DNA of 23,941 bases from Stenotrophomonas sp. UBA7346 (GTDB lineage: Bacteria > Pseudomonadota > Gammaproteobacteria > Xanthomonadales > Xanthomonadaceae). Below the pieces are notes generated by a model that did no database searches, was not told the DNA's origin, and worked only from the letters and a program-made list of their open reading frames with translations. Made by a program: the position numbers and the translations under genes. Positions 1 through 8,323 of the stretch are shown piece by piece (the stretch's first letter is position 1; each line of letters starts with the position of its first letter). The stretch lies in NCBI GenBank assembly GCA_002471015.1, contig DKPB01000082.1:141103-165043 (forward strand), in the 5' to 3' direction.

Positions 1-1292
<1,292 letters not shown>

Positions 1293-1336
1293 GTAATGCT
1301 CGCGCCACCGGCGATTGTGAATATAGGGAACCTAGC

Positions 1337-1345
1337 ATTATACCA
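1337..1345 (-). promoter_or_regulatory. extended -10 promoter element upstream of rpoD
   Basis: The minus strand reads TGGTATAAT, a TG-N extended -10 with a perfect TATAAT hexamer, in otherwise GC-rich DNA. The start site would fall near 1330, leaving a leader of roughly 38 bases before the rpoD ATG. I see no good TTGACA at the proper distance, which is common for extended -10 promoters. Confidence 0.6.
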
Positions 1346-1386
1346 GCGCAGCATAGCGCTTGCCGTGGCGGTGGGTTCACGGCGCG

Positions 1387-1827
1387 TCATGGTCTGAGCA
1401 GAAAGGTCACAGGCCCGTCGTTGATCAGGCTGACAACCATATGGGCACCGAACTGCCCGGTTTCCACCCCTGCGGCGTGTTTTTCACGGCAGATCGCCAC
1501 CAATTGATTGAAAAGCCGTTCAGCCTCGGCCGGCGGCGCGGCGCTGGTGAAGCTCGGGCGCATGCCCGAGCGGGTGTCGGCGGCCAGGGTGAACTGGCTG
1601 ACCAGCAGCAAACCGCCGCCGGTATCCCGCAAGGAGCGGTTCATCTTGCCGGCATCGTCGGCGAAAACACGATAACCCAGCAGCCTGTCAGCCATCCGCG
1701 ACAGCATCGCCGGTTCGTCGCCCGGCTCCACCCCCACCAGCGCCAGCAGGCCGGGGCCGATCTGCCCCACCACCGCGTCATCAACCGTGACCGAGGCCTG
1801 GGTAACACGCTGGATCAGGCAAAGCAT
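1387..1827 (-). CDS. dtd: D-aminoacyl-tRNA deacylase Dtd
   Basis: Hydrolyses D-amino acids (and glycine) mischarged on tRNA, a cytosolic proofreading step. The 146-residue product matches the usual length (about 145). The family signatures are present: SQFTL at residues 77-81 and the SLINDGPVT motif at 133-141 with its Gly-Pro pair (G138-P139), which reads chirality in the neighbouring active site of the dimer. The open frame continues far upstream, but the protein homology begins at MLCLIQRVTQASV. An AGGAG ribosome-binding site lies about eight bases before the ATG at 1827, so this start is chosen. It lies between rpoD, same strand, and a divergent acyltransferase gene. Confidence 0.96.
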   Translation of the reverse strand: MLCLIQRVTQASVTVDDAVVGQIGPGLLALVGVEPGDEPAMLSRMADRLLGYRVFADDAGKMNRSLRDTGGGLLLVSQFTLAADTRSGMRPSFTSAAPPAEAERLFNQLVAICREKHAAGVETGQFGAHMVVSLINDGPVTFLLRP

Positions 1828-1890
1828 GGGTAACTCCTGCAAGGGGGCCGGGCACCATAGCACCGGGCGCCAGCGGCTAAACTTGGGCCG

Positions 1891-2811
1891 ATGAAACCGC
1901 AATCCACCGCCAAGCTCTATTACCGCCTTGCCAGCGCCCTGACCCACCTGCCCTGGTCCTGGCAGCGGACGCTGGCCGATACCGTGGCCTGGCTGTGGCG
2001 CCGCATCAATGCCCGCGAAAGCCGGGTGACCCGGCGCAACCTGGAGCTGGCCTTCCCCGAGCTGGACGCTGCACAGCGCGCGCGCCTGCACCGCGAGGTG
2101 CTGCGCACCACTGCCCGCCAGGCCCTGGAAACGCTGTACCTGTGGACCCACGACCCGGCCCGCAACCTGTCCCGGCACCTGCGCGAACGCCATGGCGAAG
2201 CGCTTTACGACGCCGCGCTGGCATCGGGCAAGGGCGTGATCGTCATCGCCCCGCATTACGGCAACTGGGAGCTGCTGAACCAGTGGCTGGCCTCCCGTGG
2301 CCCGATCGCCATCGTCTATGCACCGCCGGAGAACCCGGTCGGTGATGAGTTCCTGCAGCTGTGCCGTGGCGGCGACAACGTCCGCCAGGTTCGCGCCGAG
2401 GGCCCGGCGGTGCGGCAGTTGTTCAAGGTAATCAAGGAAGGCGGCGCCACCGGCATCCTGCCCGACCAGCAACCCAAGAATGGCGATGGCGTGTTTGTAC
2501 CCTTCTTCGGCATCCAGGCCCTGACCATGACCCTGGTCAACCGCCTGGCCGAGCGCACCGGCGCCACCCTGCTGTATGGCTGGTGCGAACGCACCGGGCC
2601 GGATCTCGATTTCGCCCTGCATATCGAACCGGCCGAAGCGCAGATCGCCGACCCCGACCTGCAGCTGGCTGCGGCCAGCCTCAGCAGCGGCATCGAGCGC
2701 ATCGCCCGCCGCGACCCGGCGCAGTACCAATGGACCTACAAGCGCTACACGCTGCGGCCACCGGGCAGCGGTGAAACCGACCCCTACGCCACCGCCCGTC
2801 ACCCGCACTGA
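1891..2811 (+). CDS. Lipid A biosynthesis acyltransferase, LpxL/HtrB family
   Basis: Likely a late acyltransferase that adds a secondary acyl chain from acyl-ACP to lipid A at the cytoplasmic face of the inner membrane. The 306-residue length is that of E. coli LpxL. The catalytic H-X4-D/E motif is seen as HYGNWE (H122, E127), preceded by a hydrophobic beta strand (GVIVIAP). Downstream, GILPDQQPKNGDGVFVPFFG is the conserved region that follows the catalytic site in this family. The N-terminus has an amphipathic or membrane-associated stretch (residues 9-36). The start at 1891 fits the family; there is no strong ribosome-binding site, and a TAAACT sequence sits just before it. Which acyl chain or position it serves (LpxL, LpxM or LpxP type) cannot be told from sequence alone. 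Confidence 0.85.
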   Translation: MKPQSTAKLYYRLASALTHLPWSWQRTLADTVAWLWRRINARESRVTRRNLELAFPELDAAQRARLHREVLRTTARQALETLYLWTHDPARNLSRHLRERHGEALYDAALASGKGVIVIAPHYGNWELLNQWLASRGPIAIVYAPPENPVGDEFLQLCRGGDNVRQVRAEGPAVRQLFKVIKEGGATGILPDQQPKNGDGVFVPFFGIQALTMTLVNRLAERTGATLLYGWCERTGPDLDFALHIEPAEAQIADPDLQLAAASLSSGIERIARRDPAQYQWTYKRYTLRPPGSGETDPYATARHPH

Positions 2812-2885
2812 ACCCGCCCCTGCAACACTGCGTCACCGGTGCCGTTGGATTGATTCAACGGCCAGCGGCCCCCATAAGGTTCCAG

Positions 2886-4007
2886 ATGAACAGCCCCAGC
2901 TCCGCCAGCCCGTCCTACTTTGGCCAGACCGCCGCCATCCGTTGCGAGCGCGCCGCCGCCGAGCTGCGCGCCGGGCGCCCGGTGGTGATCAGCGACGGGC
3001 CGCGCCGGCTGGCCAGCATTGCCCTGGACAGCAGCTCGCCGGAGGGCTTTGCCGCCTTTGCCAGCGCGGCCGGCAACCGCCATTACCTGTTCCTCACCGC
3101 TGCGCGCGCGCAGACCCTGGGGATCACTGCCGCCAACGGCATCCGCATCCCGTTGGCCGGCCGCGATTTCGCCGAGCTGCCAGCCCTGGCCTATCTGCGC
3201 GACGCCACTGCACCGGCCGGCGCACACCCCGATGGCGACGCCCTGGATGCCGCCTCGGTGGAAGTGGCACGGCTGGGCCTGCTGTTGCCGGCCATGGTAT
3301 CGGTGGAACTGGATGCAGCACCCAGCCCCTTCGATGACTGCCTGCAGTTGGATACCGCCGCCCTTGCCGAAGGTGCAGGCCAGGCCGGCCAGGATTACGA
3401 ACTGGTGACCCGCTCGCCGGTGCCGCTGCGCGATGTCGGCATGAGCGAGTTCGCGGTGTTCCGCGGCGGTGTCGCCCAGCGCGACCAGGTGGCGGTGATC
3501 GTCAGCAACCCCGACATGGGCGGCATCGTGCCGGTGCGCGTGCACTCGTCCTGCCTCACCGGCGACCTGTTCGGCTCGCTCAAATGCGATTGTGGCGACC
3601 AGCTGCGGCGCGGCCTGCGCACGCTCAAGGAACTGGGCGGCGGCATCCTGCTGTACCTGGACCAGGAAGGCCGCGGCACCGGCATCGCCGCCAAGATGCG
3701 CGCCTATGGCTACCAGCACGAAGGCCTGGACACCATCGACGCCGATGCGCAGCTGGGCTTTGGTGCCGACGAACGCCGCTATGGCAGCGCCGTGGCAATG
3801 CTGCGTGCGCTCGGCGTACAGCGTATCCAGCTGCTCACCAACAACCCCACCAAGGTGCAGCACCTGCGCAAGGCCGGTATCGAAGTCGTCGGCTGCGTGC
3901 CGGTCACCGGTGAAATCACCCACGAGAACGAGCAGTACCTGCGTACCAAGGCCACACGCGCCGGCCACCATCTGGATGTGGACGCGCTGATCATGGCAGC
4001 GCAGTAG
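2886..4007 (+). CDS. ribA: GTP cyclohydrolase II RibA with a RibB-like N-terminal extension
   Basis: Opens the imidazole ring of GTP, the first step of riboflavin synthesis. The C-terminal half is a complete RibA domain. Zinc ligands are in SCLTGDLFGSLKCDC (C223, C234, C236). The GTP-binding and catalytic segment is LDQEGRGTGIAAK (from about residue 258), and LLTNNPTKV lies near the end. The product is 373 residues, far longer than stand-alone RibA (about 200). Residues 1-165 look like a worn-down DHBP synthase (RibB) fold: LRAGRPVVISDG stands where RibB has its LRAG-VV-DDEDRENEGD motif, but the acidic DRENEGD residues are missing. It is therefore probably not a bifunctional RibBA. The start is the ATG at 2886 (AAGG eight bases upstream); an upstream in-frame TTG at 2850 is less likely. 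Confidence 0.93.
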   Translation: MNSPSSASPSYFGQTAAIRCERAAAELRAGRPVVISDGPRRLASIALDSSSPEGFAAFASAAGNRHYLFLTAARAQTLGITAANGIRIPLAGRDFAELPALAYLRDATAPAGAHPDGDALDAASVEVARLGLLLPAMVSVELDAAPSPFDDCLQLDTAALAEGAGQAGQDYELVTRSPVPLRDVGMSEFAVFRGGVAQRDQVAVIVSNPDMGGIVPVRVHSSCLTGDLFGSLKCDCGDQLRRGLRTLKELGGGILLYLDQEGRGTGIAAKMRAYGYQHEGLDTIDADAQLGFGADERRYGSAVAMLRALGVQRIQLLTNNPTKVQHLRKAGIEVVGCVPVTGEITHENEQYLRTKATRAGHHLDVDALIMAAQ

Positions 4008-4131
4008 CCGGCCTTCCCGTGGCAGCGCGACAAGCCGCGAAACCCGTGGGGCACCCGCCGCGTACTGCTGCGCCGTGGTGCTGACAACAGGCGGGCAGCG
4101 GCTTTCCGTGGACAGCAGCCCTCCATGCGCC

Positions 4132-4148
4132 GCGGCGGGTACCGCCGC
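4132..4148. other. small hairpin in the ribA - PH-domain gene spacer
   Basis: The 177-base spacer 4008-4184 holds no convincing gene. Its clearest structure is a perfect 7-bp inverted repeat GCGGCGG-GTA-CCGCCGC. There is no T-run after it, so terminator function is doubtful. Confidence 0.3.
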
Positions 4149-4169
4149 CTACCGCTGACTGGGCAGGCG

Positions 4170-4175
4170 TTATAT
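4170..4175 (+). promoter_or_regulatory. possible -10 element just before the PH-domain gene pair
   Basis: TTATAT stands out in GC-rich DNA nine bases before the ATG at 4185. A start site six to eight bases downstream would give a leaderless or nearly leaderless message, which would agree with the lack of a ribosome-binding site. No -35 match is seen, so this is weak. Confidence 0.3.
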
Positions 4176-4184
4176 CGTCTGCGC

Positions 4185-4697
4185 ATGATTGAAACCCCTG
4201 CCCTCCCCGACGCACCTCCTTCCGACGACAACCCGTGGCAGCCGCTGCCACCCCGTGGCGCCGTATTCGCAGCGGTCGGCGCGGCGCTGAGCATGGGCCT
4301 GCTGTTTGCAGTGAGTTGTCTGGTGCTGATGCTGGTGGCCCGCCAAACCCACTGGTTGCTGGCCCCGATGGTGGCAGGCCTTGGCGGTGCCCTGCTCGGC
4401 GCCTGGTTTGGCTGGCGCCGCCACCGGCTCACCTTCTGGCGGCTGGACGCACAATCGCTGGGCGTACGCCGCGGCCATATGTGGCAGAGCGAAAGCCAGG
4501 TGCCGGTGTCGCGCGTGCAGCACCTGGACCTGCGCCGCGGCCCGCTGGAACGCATGGCCGGGCTGGCGACGTTGGTCGTGCATACCGCCGGCAGCCGCAT
4601 GAACACCGTGGCGGTGGCCGGGTTGGCAAAGGCCGATGCCGAACGCCTGCGTGACCGCCTGGCACGCCAGCTCGACCACGACGACGACGCCCTGTGA
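4185..4697 (+). CDS. Bacterial PH (DUF304) membrane protein, YdbS-like
   Basis: A 170-residue inner-membrane protein with two adjacent hydrophobic segments (about residues 26-50 and 55-75) followed by a bacterial PH (bPH_2, DUF304) domain from about residue 80. The domain shows the usual pattern: FWRLDAQSLGVRRG, then VPVSRVQHLDLRRGPLERMAGLATLVVHTAG, then a C-terminal helix. It belongs to the YdbS family, which is commonly encoded beside a larger YdbT. Function is unsettled. The start at 4185 (MIETPALPD) is preferred; an ATG at 4125 would add 20 basic residues before the acidic N-terminus. Its stop codon overlaps the GTG start of the next gene (GTGA), so the pair is translationally coupled. 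Confidence 0.8.
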   Translation: MIETPALPDAPPSDDNPWQPLPPRGAVFAAVGAALSMGLLFAVSCLVLMLVARQTHWLLAPMVAGLGGALLGAWFGWRRHRLTFWRLDAQSLGVRRGHMWQSESQVPVSRVQHLDLRRGPLERMAGLATLVVHTAGSRMNTVAVAGLAKADAERLRDRLARQLDHDDDAL

Positions 4698-6202
4698 GCA
4701 CCCCGCCCCCGCCGCTGCCGGGCGAAGAACAACGCCTGCACCCCTGGTCCTGGCTGTTCGCCCTGCAACAGCAGGTGCAGCAGTTCCTGCTGCCGCTCGT
4801 GGCGCTGGTTGTATTTGGCAGCCGCAGTGACGACGACCTGCCCTACCACCACTGGATCAGCGCTGCGATCGTGCTGGCGCTGGTGGTCAGCGCCGTGCTG
4901 CAGTACCTGAGCTACCGCTACTGCATTGGCGAGGATGCGCTGAGCATCCGCAGTGGCATCTTCGAACGTACCCGGCGCGAGATCCCGTTTGCGCGCATCC
5001 ACAACGTGGTGGTCCACCAGAACCTGCTGCACCGGCTGTTCGGCGTGGCCGAGCTGCGCCTGGAATCGGCCGGTGGCGACAAGCCGGAAGCGGAGATGCG
5101 TGTGCTCAAGCTGGCGCAGGCGCTGGAGCTGGAGCGGCTCATCCGCCAGCGTGGCAGCGATGCGCCGCTGCATGCCACGCTGGACGCACCCGCCGGCGAC
5201 GTCCTGTTGCGCCTGCCCATCAGCGAGCTGGTGCGGCTGGGGCTGATCTCCAACCGCGCGATGGTGGTGGTGGCCGCCGCCATCGGTGCGGCCTACCAGT
5301 TGTTCCCGCGCCGGGTCACCTCCGACTTCATCGAAGAACACGGCCGCCAGGTCTTCGGCTATGCCAGCCAGCTGCAGCTGGGCACGTTGAGCCTGATCAC
5401 CTCCAGCCTGCTGTTGCTGGCCTTTGCCCTGTTGCTGATGCAGTTGTTGTCGGTGGGCCTGGCCATCGTGCAGTACTACGGCTTCGGCCTGAGCGAGGCC
5501 GACAAGCGCCTGACCGTGGAACGCGGCCTGTTCACCCGCGTGCGCAGCAGCGTGGCCCGCCGCCGCATCCAGGCCTGGACCCTGCGCGAAAGCGCGCTGC
5601 ACCGCCTGTTCAAGCGCCGCCAGCTGCGTGTGGACATTGCCAGTGGCGGCCAGCAGGAACAGGCCGGGCGCGCACTCAAGGAACTGGCACCGCTGGCCCC
5701 CCCGGCCAACTGCGATGCGCTGCTGCAGCACCTGCTGCCGCAGTTGCAGTGGCCGCCCGAACAGTGGCAGCCGGTAAGCCAACGCGGCTGGTGGCGGCTA
5801 TGCCTGCCCGCGCTGGTGCTGATGCCCCTGCTGGCGGCGCTGCTGGTCCATGAAAGCGACAGCCCCTGGGGGTTGTTGCCACTGCTGTGGCTGCCATGGT
5901 CGGCATTCAAGGCCTACCGCCAGGTCACGCGCATCGGCTACAGCATCGATGCGCAGCGTGTGGCCATCCGCGGCGGCTGGTGGAACCGCTGGTGGCGGGT
6001 GGCCGAGCTGGACAAGCTGCAGGCATTGCGGCTGGACCGTTCGCCCTTGGATCGGCGCCTTGGCACCGCCACGCTGACCCTGGATACCGCCGGTGCAGCC
6101 GGTTCGCCGGCACTGCAACTGCGCTTCCTGGAGGAGGCCCAGGCGCGGGCGCTGATGACCCAGCTTGGGCGGGAAATGGCGCGGCGCAAGCTGCGCTGGT
6201 GA
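4694..6202 (+). CDS. Bacterial PH (DUF304) multi-domain membrane protein, YdbT-like
   Basis: A 502-residue membrane protein with three bPH_2 units, each preceded by membrane segments. Unit 1 is about residues 75-150 (YCIGEDALSIRSGIFERTRR, then IPFARIHNVVVHQNLLHRLFG). Unit 2 is about 262-335 (LSEADKRLTVERGLFTR, then RRRIQAWTLRESALHRLF). Unit 3 is about 412-495 (YSIDAQRVAIRGGWWNRWWR, then LDKLQALRLDRSPLDRRLG). Hydrophobic pairs lie near 30-75, 185-260 and 365-405. This matches YdbT, the usual partner of YdbS. It starts with GTG inside the stop region of the preceding gene (4-base overlap). In Bacillus the homologous pair has been linked to resistance to certain bacteriocins; the role here is unknown. 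Confidence 0.8.
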   Translation: MSTPPPPLPGEEQRLHPWSWLFALQQQVQQFLLPLVALVVFGSRSDDDLPYHHWISAAIVLALVVSAVLQYLSYRYCIGEDALSIRSGIFERTRREIPFARIHNVVVHQNLLHRLFGVAELRLESAGGDKPEAEMRVLKLAQALELERLIRQRGSDAPLHATLDAPAGDVLLRLPISELVRLGLISNRAMVVVAAAIGAAYQLFPRRVTSDFIEEHGRQVFGYASQLQLGTLSLITSSLLLLAFALLLMQLLSVGLAIVQYYGFGLSEADKRLTVERGLFTRVRSSVARRRIQAWTLRESALHRLFKRRQLRVDIASGGQQEQAGRALKELAPLAPPANCDALLQHLLPQLQWPPEQWQPVSQRGWWRLCLPALVLMPLLAALLVHESDSPWGLLPLLWLPWSAFKAYRQVTRIGYSIDAQRVAIRGGWWNRWWRVAELDKLQALRLDRSPLDRRLGTATLTLDTAGAAGSPALQLRFLEEAQARALMTQLGREMARRKLRW

Positions 6203-6216
6203 GGCTAAATAGCTAC

Positions 6217-6264
6217 CCCCTCTCCCGCCCCTTCGGGGCACCCTCTCCCGCGGGGGGAGAGGGG
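6217..6264 (-). repeat. GC-rich palindromic repeat, copy A (minus orientation)
   Basis: About 48 bases built of two nested hairpins: CCCCTTCGGGG, and a CCCTCTCCCGCGGGGGGAGAGGG stem (shown as two parts CCCTCTCCCG and CGGGGGGAGAGGG). Its reverse complement matches copy B at 6308-6355 almost base for base. It lies between the stops of two convergent genes and can act as a terminator. It appears to belong to the same family as the two copies downstream of topA. Confidence 0.8.
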
Positions 6265-6307
6265 TGGTATGCAGCGAGTTGAAGCATTGTCTGCAATTGC
6301 AGCTTTA

Positions 6308-6355
6308 CCCCTCTCCCCTCGCGGGAGAGGGTGCCCCGAAGGGGCGGGAGAGGGG
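6308..6355 (+). repeat. GC-rich palindromic repeat, copy B (plus orientation)
   Basis: Begins CCCCTCTCCCC, turns at CTCGCG, continues GGGAGAGGGTGCCCC-GAAG-GGGC and ends GGGAGAGGGG. It is the inverted partner of copy A, with 43 bases between the two. Together they form one long imperfect palindrome of about 139 bases across the convergent intergenic region. Confidence 0.8.
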
Positions 6356-6371
6356 CAACGCCCCCATGCAC

Positions 6372-7403
6372 TCAAACCCGCGCCGGCCCCCAATAACCAA
6401 TGCGCCTGCGCAGCTTGATCTTGCGCCACCAGTTGCGTGGCTTGGGCTTGCGGTTGCGGCCGCCCTTGGCGATGAAATCATCAATGGCCTGCAGGATGCG
6501 TTCGCTGGACTTGCCATCGCGGTACGGGTGCAACTGGTCGGCAAACTGACGTACCGCGGCCATCAGCTCCGGCGGCCGTGACAACGCGGTGCGGATGGCG
6601 CCTTCGAACTGTGCCGGGTCATCGATATCGATCAGTTGCGGGCCCGGACGGCGGTTCTTGAAGGTCACCACCGGCTTGTAGGTCAGCAGGAATTCGTTGA
6701 GCGCGGACGAGGTATCCGAGCACATCATGTCCACCTGCGGGAACAGGTCCAGGATGTTGTCGTCGTCAGCGAAGCGCAGGTAGGGGCCTTCCAGTGCGCG
6801 GTACTTGGCCACCACTTCCGGGTCCATCTTCGGATGGAACGTGACAATCCAACGCCACTCGCCCGTCTGCGACAGACGCTTGATCTCGTCATACAGGATG
6901 CCGGCGGCACTCCACGACGGCGAGAAGGTGGAGTGGTACAGGATCACCGGCGGCTCACGGACCGGATCCGGCTGATCCTGCAGCTGGCTCATGAACGGGT
7001 CGATCTTGGGGAAACCGGTTTCCACCACCGAGAAATGGCCAGCCTTCTCCGCCAGCTCCGAGAACGCGGCGGTATCGCGCGGGCCGGTGGTGCAGTACAG
7101 GTCAAAGAAGCCACGGATGTAGATATGGCGCGGCTTGCCAGCGTCGAAGCCATGGAAGGTTTCAACCTTCACACCGGGGAAGAAATGCGGCACCGCGTTG
7201 GATGAGGTGATCACCGCGCAGGGGTTCCAGGCCCGCACCTGCTGCACGCTCAGCAGGGTCTCATCGGCGGTCAGGTCCTCGGCGCCTGGGCCATCGAAGA
7301 ACCAGGCGGCCTCGTCGCCACGCGCGCGGATCGCGGCCTGCAGCGGACGCAGAATGGCCAGCGCATAACGCTCGGACCCGTACAGCAGATAGTGGCGTGG
7401 CAC
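6372..7403 (-). CDS. CDP-glycerol glycerophosphotransferase-like glycosyltransferase
   Basis: Resembles the C-terminal catalytic part of TagB/TagF-type CDP-glycerol:poly(glycerophosphate) glycerophosphotransferases (GT-B fold). Seen in the 343-residue product: an N-terminal Rossmann-like half, ETFHGFDAGK at about 81-90 (place of the family WHG motif), LYHSTFSPSW near 155-164, VTFHPKMD near 187-194, and the donor-binding CSDTSSALNEFLL at 228-240 (family pattern TDYSS). The C-terminus is very basic (residues 314-336), suggesting membrane contact. The start is the GTG at 7403, nine bases after AGGAG; an upstream TTG at 7439 would put the ribosome-binding site inside the gene. Its place in a surface-polysaccharide block suggests phosphoglycerol or sugar transfer to LPS; the substrate is not determined. 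Confidence 0.75.
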   Translation of the reverse strand: MPRHYLLYGSERYALAILRPLQAAIRARGDEAAWFFDGPGAEDLTADETLLSVQQVRAWNPCAVITSSNAVPHFFPGVKVETFHGFDAGKPRHIYIRGFFDLYCTTGPRDTAAFSELAEKAGHFSVVETGFPKIDPFMSQLQDQPDPVREPPVILYHSTFSPSWSAAGILYDEIKRLSQTGEWRWIVTFHPKMDPEVVAKYRALEGPYLRFADDDNILDLFPQVDMMCSDTSSALNEFLLTYKPVVTFKNRRPGPQLIDIDDPAQFEGAIRTALSRPPELMAAVRQFADQLHPYRDGKSSERILQAIDDFIAKGGRNRKPKPRNWWRKIKLRRRIGYWGPARV

Positions 7404-7438
7404 GGCGGGGAACTCCTGAATATCCCGGATATGGCGCA

Positions 7439-7447
7439 ATTATCGCA
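7439..7447 (-). promoter_or_regulatory. extended -10-like promoter for the CDP-glycerol transferase-like gene
   Basis: The minus strand reads TGCGATAAT, a TG-N extended -10 close to consensus. The start site would be near 7432, giving a leader of about 30 bases that contains AGGAG. A perfect palindrome, ATATCC-C-GGATAT (7420-7432), sits right at the predicted start and could be an operator. Confidence 0.4.
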
Positions 7448-7504
7448 TCGCCAGTGGAAGCCGTCGCTGCTAGGCTTGGCCCGTTTCCCCCGCCACCGAT
7501 CACC

Positions 7505-8323
7505 ATGCCCAGCCCAACCACCCCTGCGCCCAGCGCGCGCCAATGCCTGTCGGCCTGCATCATCGCCTTCAACGAGGCCGACCGCATCGGTGACTGCCTG
7601 GCCTCGCTGGCGTTCTGCGATGAGATCGTGGTGGTGGACTCGTTCTCCAGTGATGCCACCGTCGCCATTGCCGAAGCGGCAGGCGCACGCGTGGTGCAGC
7701 GGGCATTCACCGGGTTCCGCAGCCAGAAGGCATTCTGCGTGGAGCTGGCCAGCCACGACTGGGTGCTGTGCCTGGATGCCGACGAACGGGTGGATGCGCA
7801 CCTGCGCGCGGCGATCGAGGCCGAGCGTGATGCCGGCTTTGTCCGCGCCGTGGGCTACCGCTTCGCGCGCTGCTCGGAGTACTTCGGGCGCTTCCTGCGC
7901 CACGGCACCGCTTATCCGGACCGCGTGCTGCGGCTGTTCGACCGCCGCCATGGCGGCTGGCGCGGCGATCGTGAGATCCATGAAGCGGTCGCCGTCGATG
8001 GTCCGGTTACCCTGCTGCCGGGCGACCTGCTGCATCATCCCTACCGCAGCTTCCTGCAGCTGCTGGACAAGAAGCAGAAATACGCCCGGATGATGGCCGA
8101 GTACGAACACGCCAAGGGCAAGCGCGCCACCCTGGGCAAACTGGTGCTGGCCCCCAGTTGGCGCTTCTTCCGCAGCTACGTGGTCAAACGCGGCTTCCTT
8201 GACGGCTGGCCAGGCTTGATCGAAGCCTTTGTCAGCGCCAACTACGTGCGCCAGAAGACCATCATGCTGTGGCTGCTGAACAACCAGCAACCCTTGGTCG
8301 ACCCACCGCGCGCTCAGCCCTGA
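7505..8323 (+). CDS. Family 2 glycosyltransferase, WaaE/KdtX-like (LPS core)
   Basis: A 272-residue inverting GT-A glycosyltransferase. It shows SACIIAFNEADRIGDCLASL at the N-terminus, VVVDSFSSDAT (44-52) at the nucleotide-sugar site and the metal-binding CLDADE (DAD at 91-93). The sequence GGWRGDREIHEAV in the second half matches the WaaE/KdtX subgroup, which adds a glucose or similar sugar to the heptose of the LPS inner core. The start at 7505 is chosen because the frame upstream is non-homologous and overlaps the divergent promoter region. It runs divergently from the CDP-glycerol transferase-like gene, and its stop overlaps the stop region of the convergent ligase gene by ten bases. The sugar is not predictable. 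Confidence 0.8.
   Translation: MPSPTTPAPSARQCLSACIIAFNEADRIGDCLASLAFCDEIVVVDSFSSDATVAIAEAAGARVVQRAFTGFRSQKAFCVELASHDWVLCLDADERVDAHLRAAIEAERDAGFVRAVGYRFARCSEYFGRFLRHGTAYPDRVLRLFDRRHGGWRGDREIHEAVAVDGPVTLLPGDLLHHPYRSFLQLLDKKQKYARMMAEYEHAKGKRATLGKLVLAPSWRFFRSYVVKRGFLDGWPGLIEAFVSANYVRQKTIMLWLLNNQQPLVDPPRAQP

Noticed and set aside
1828..2808. N-terminal extension of the dtd frame
   Set aside because: Dtd is complete from 1827 with its own ribosome-binding site; the extension is antisense to the acyltransferase gene.
2799..3971. Minus-strand open frame of 390 codons opposite ribA
   Set aside because: The plus strand encodes intact RibA zinc and GTP motifs; the antisense frame has no support.
3779..5782. 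Minus-strand open frame of 667 codons
   Set aside because: It runs opposite ribA and both PH-domain genes, is rich in Gln, His, Ala and Arg, and shows no domain; a shadow caused by high GC at third positions.
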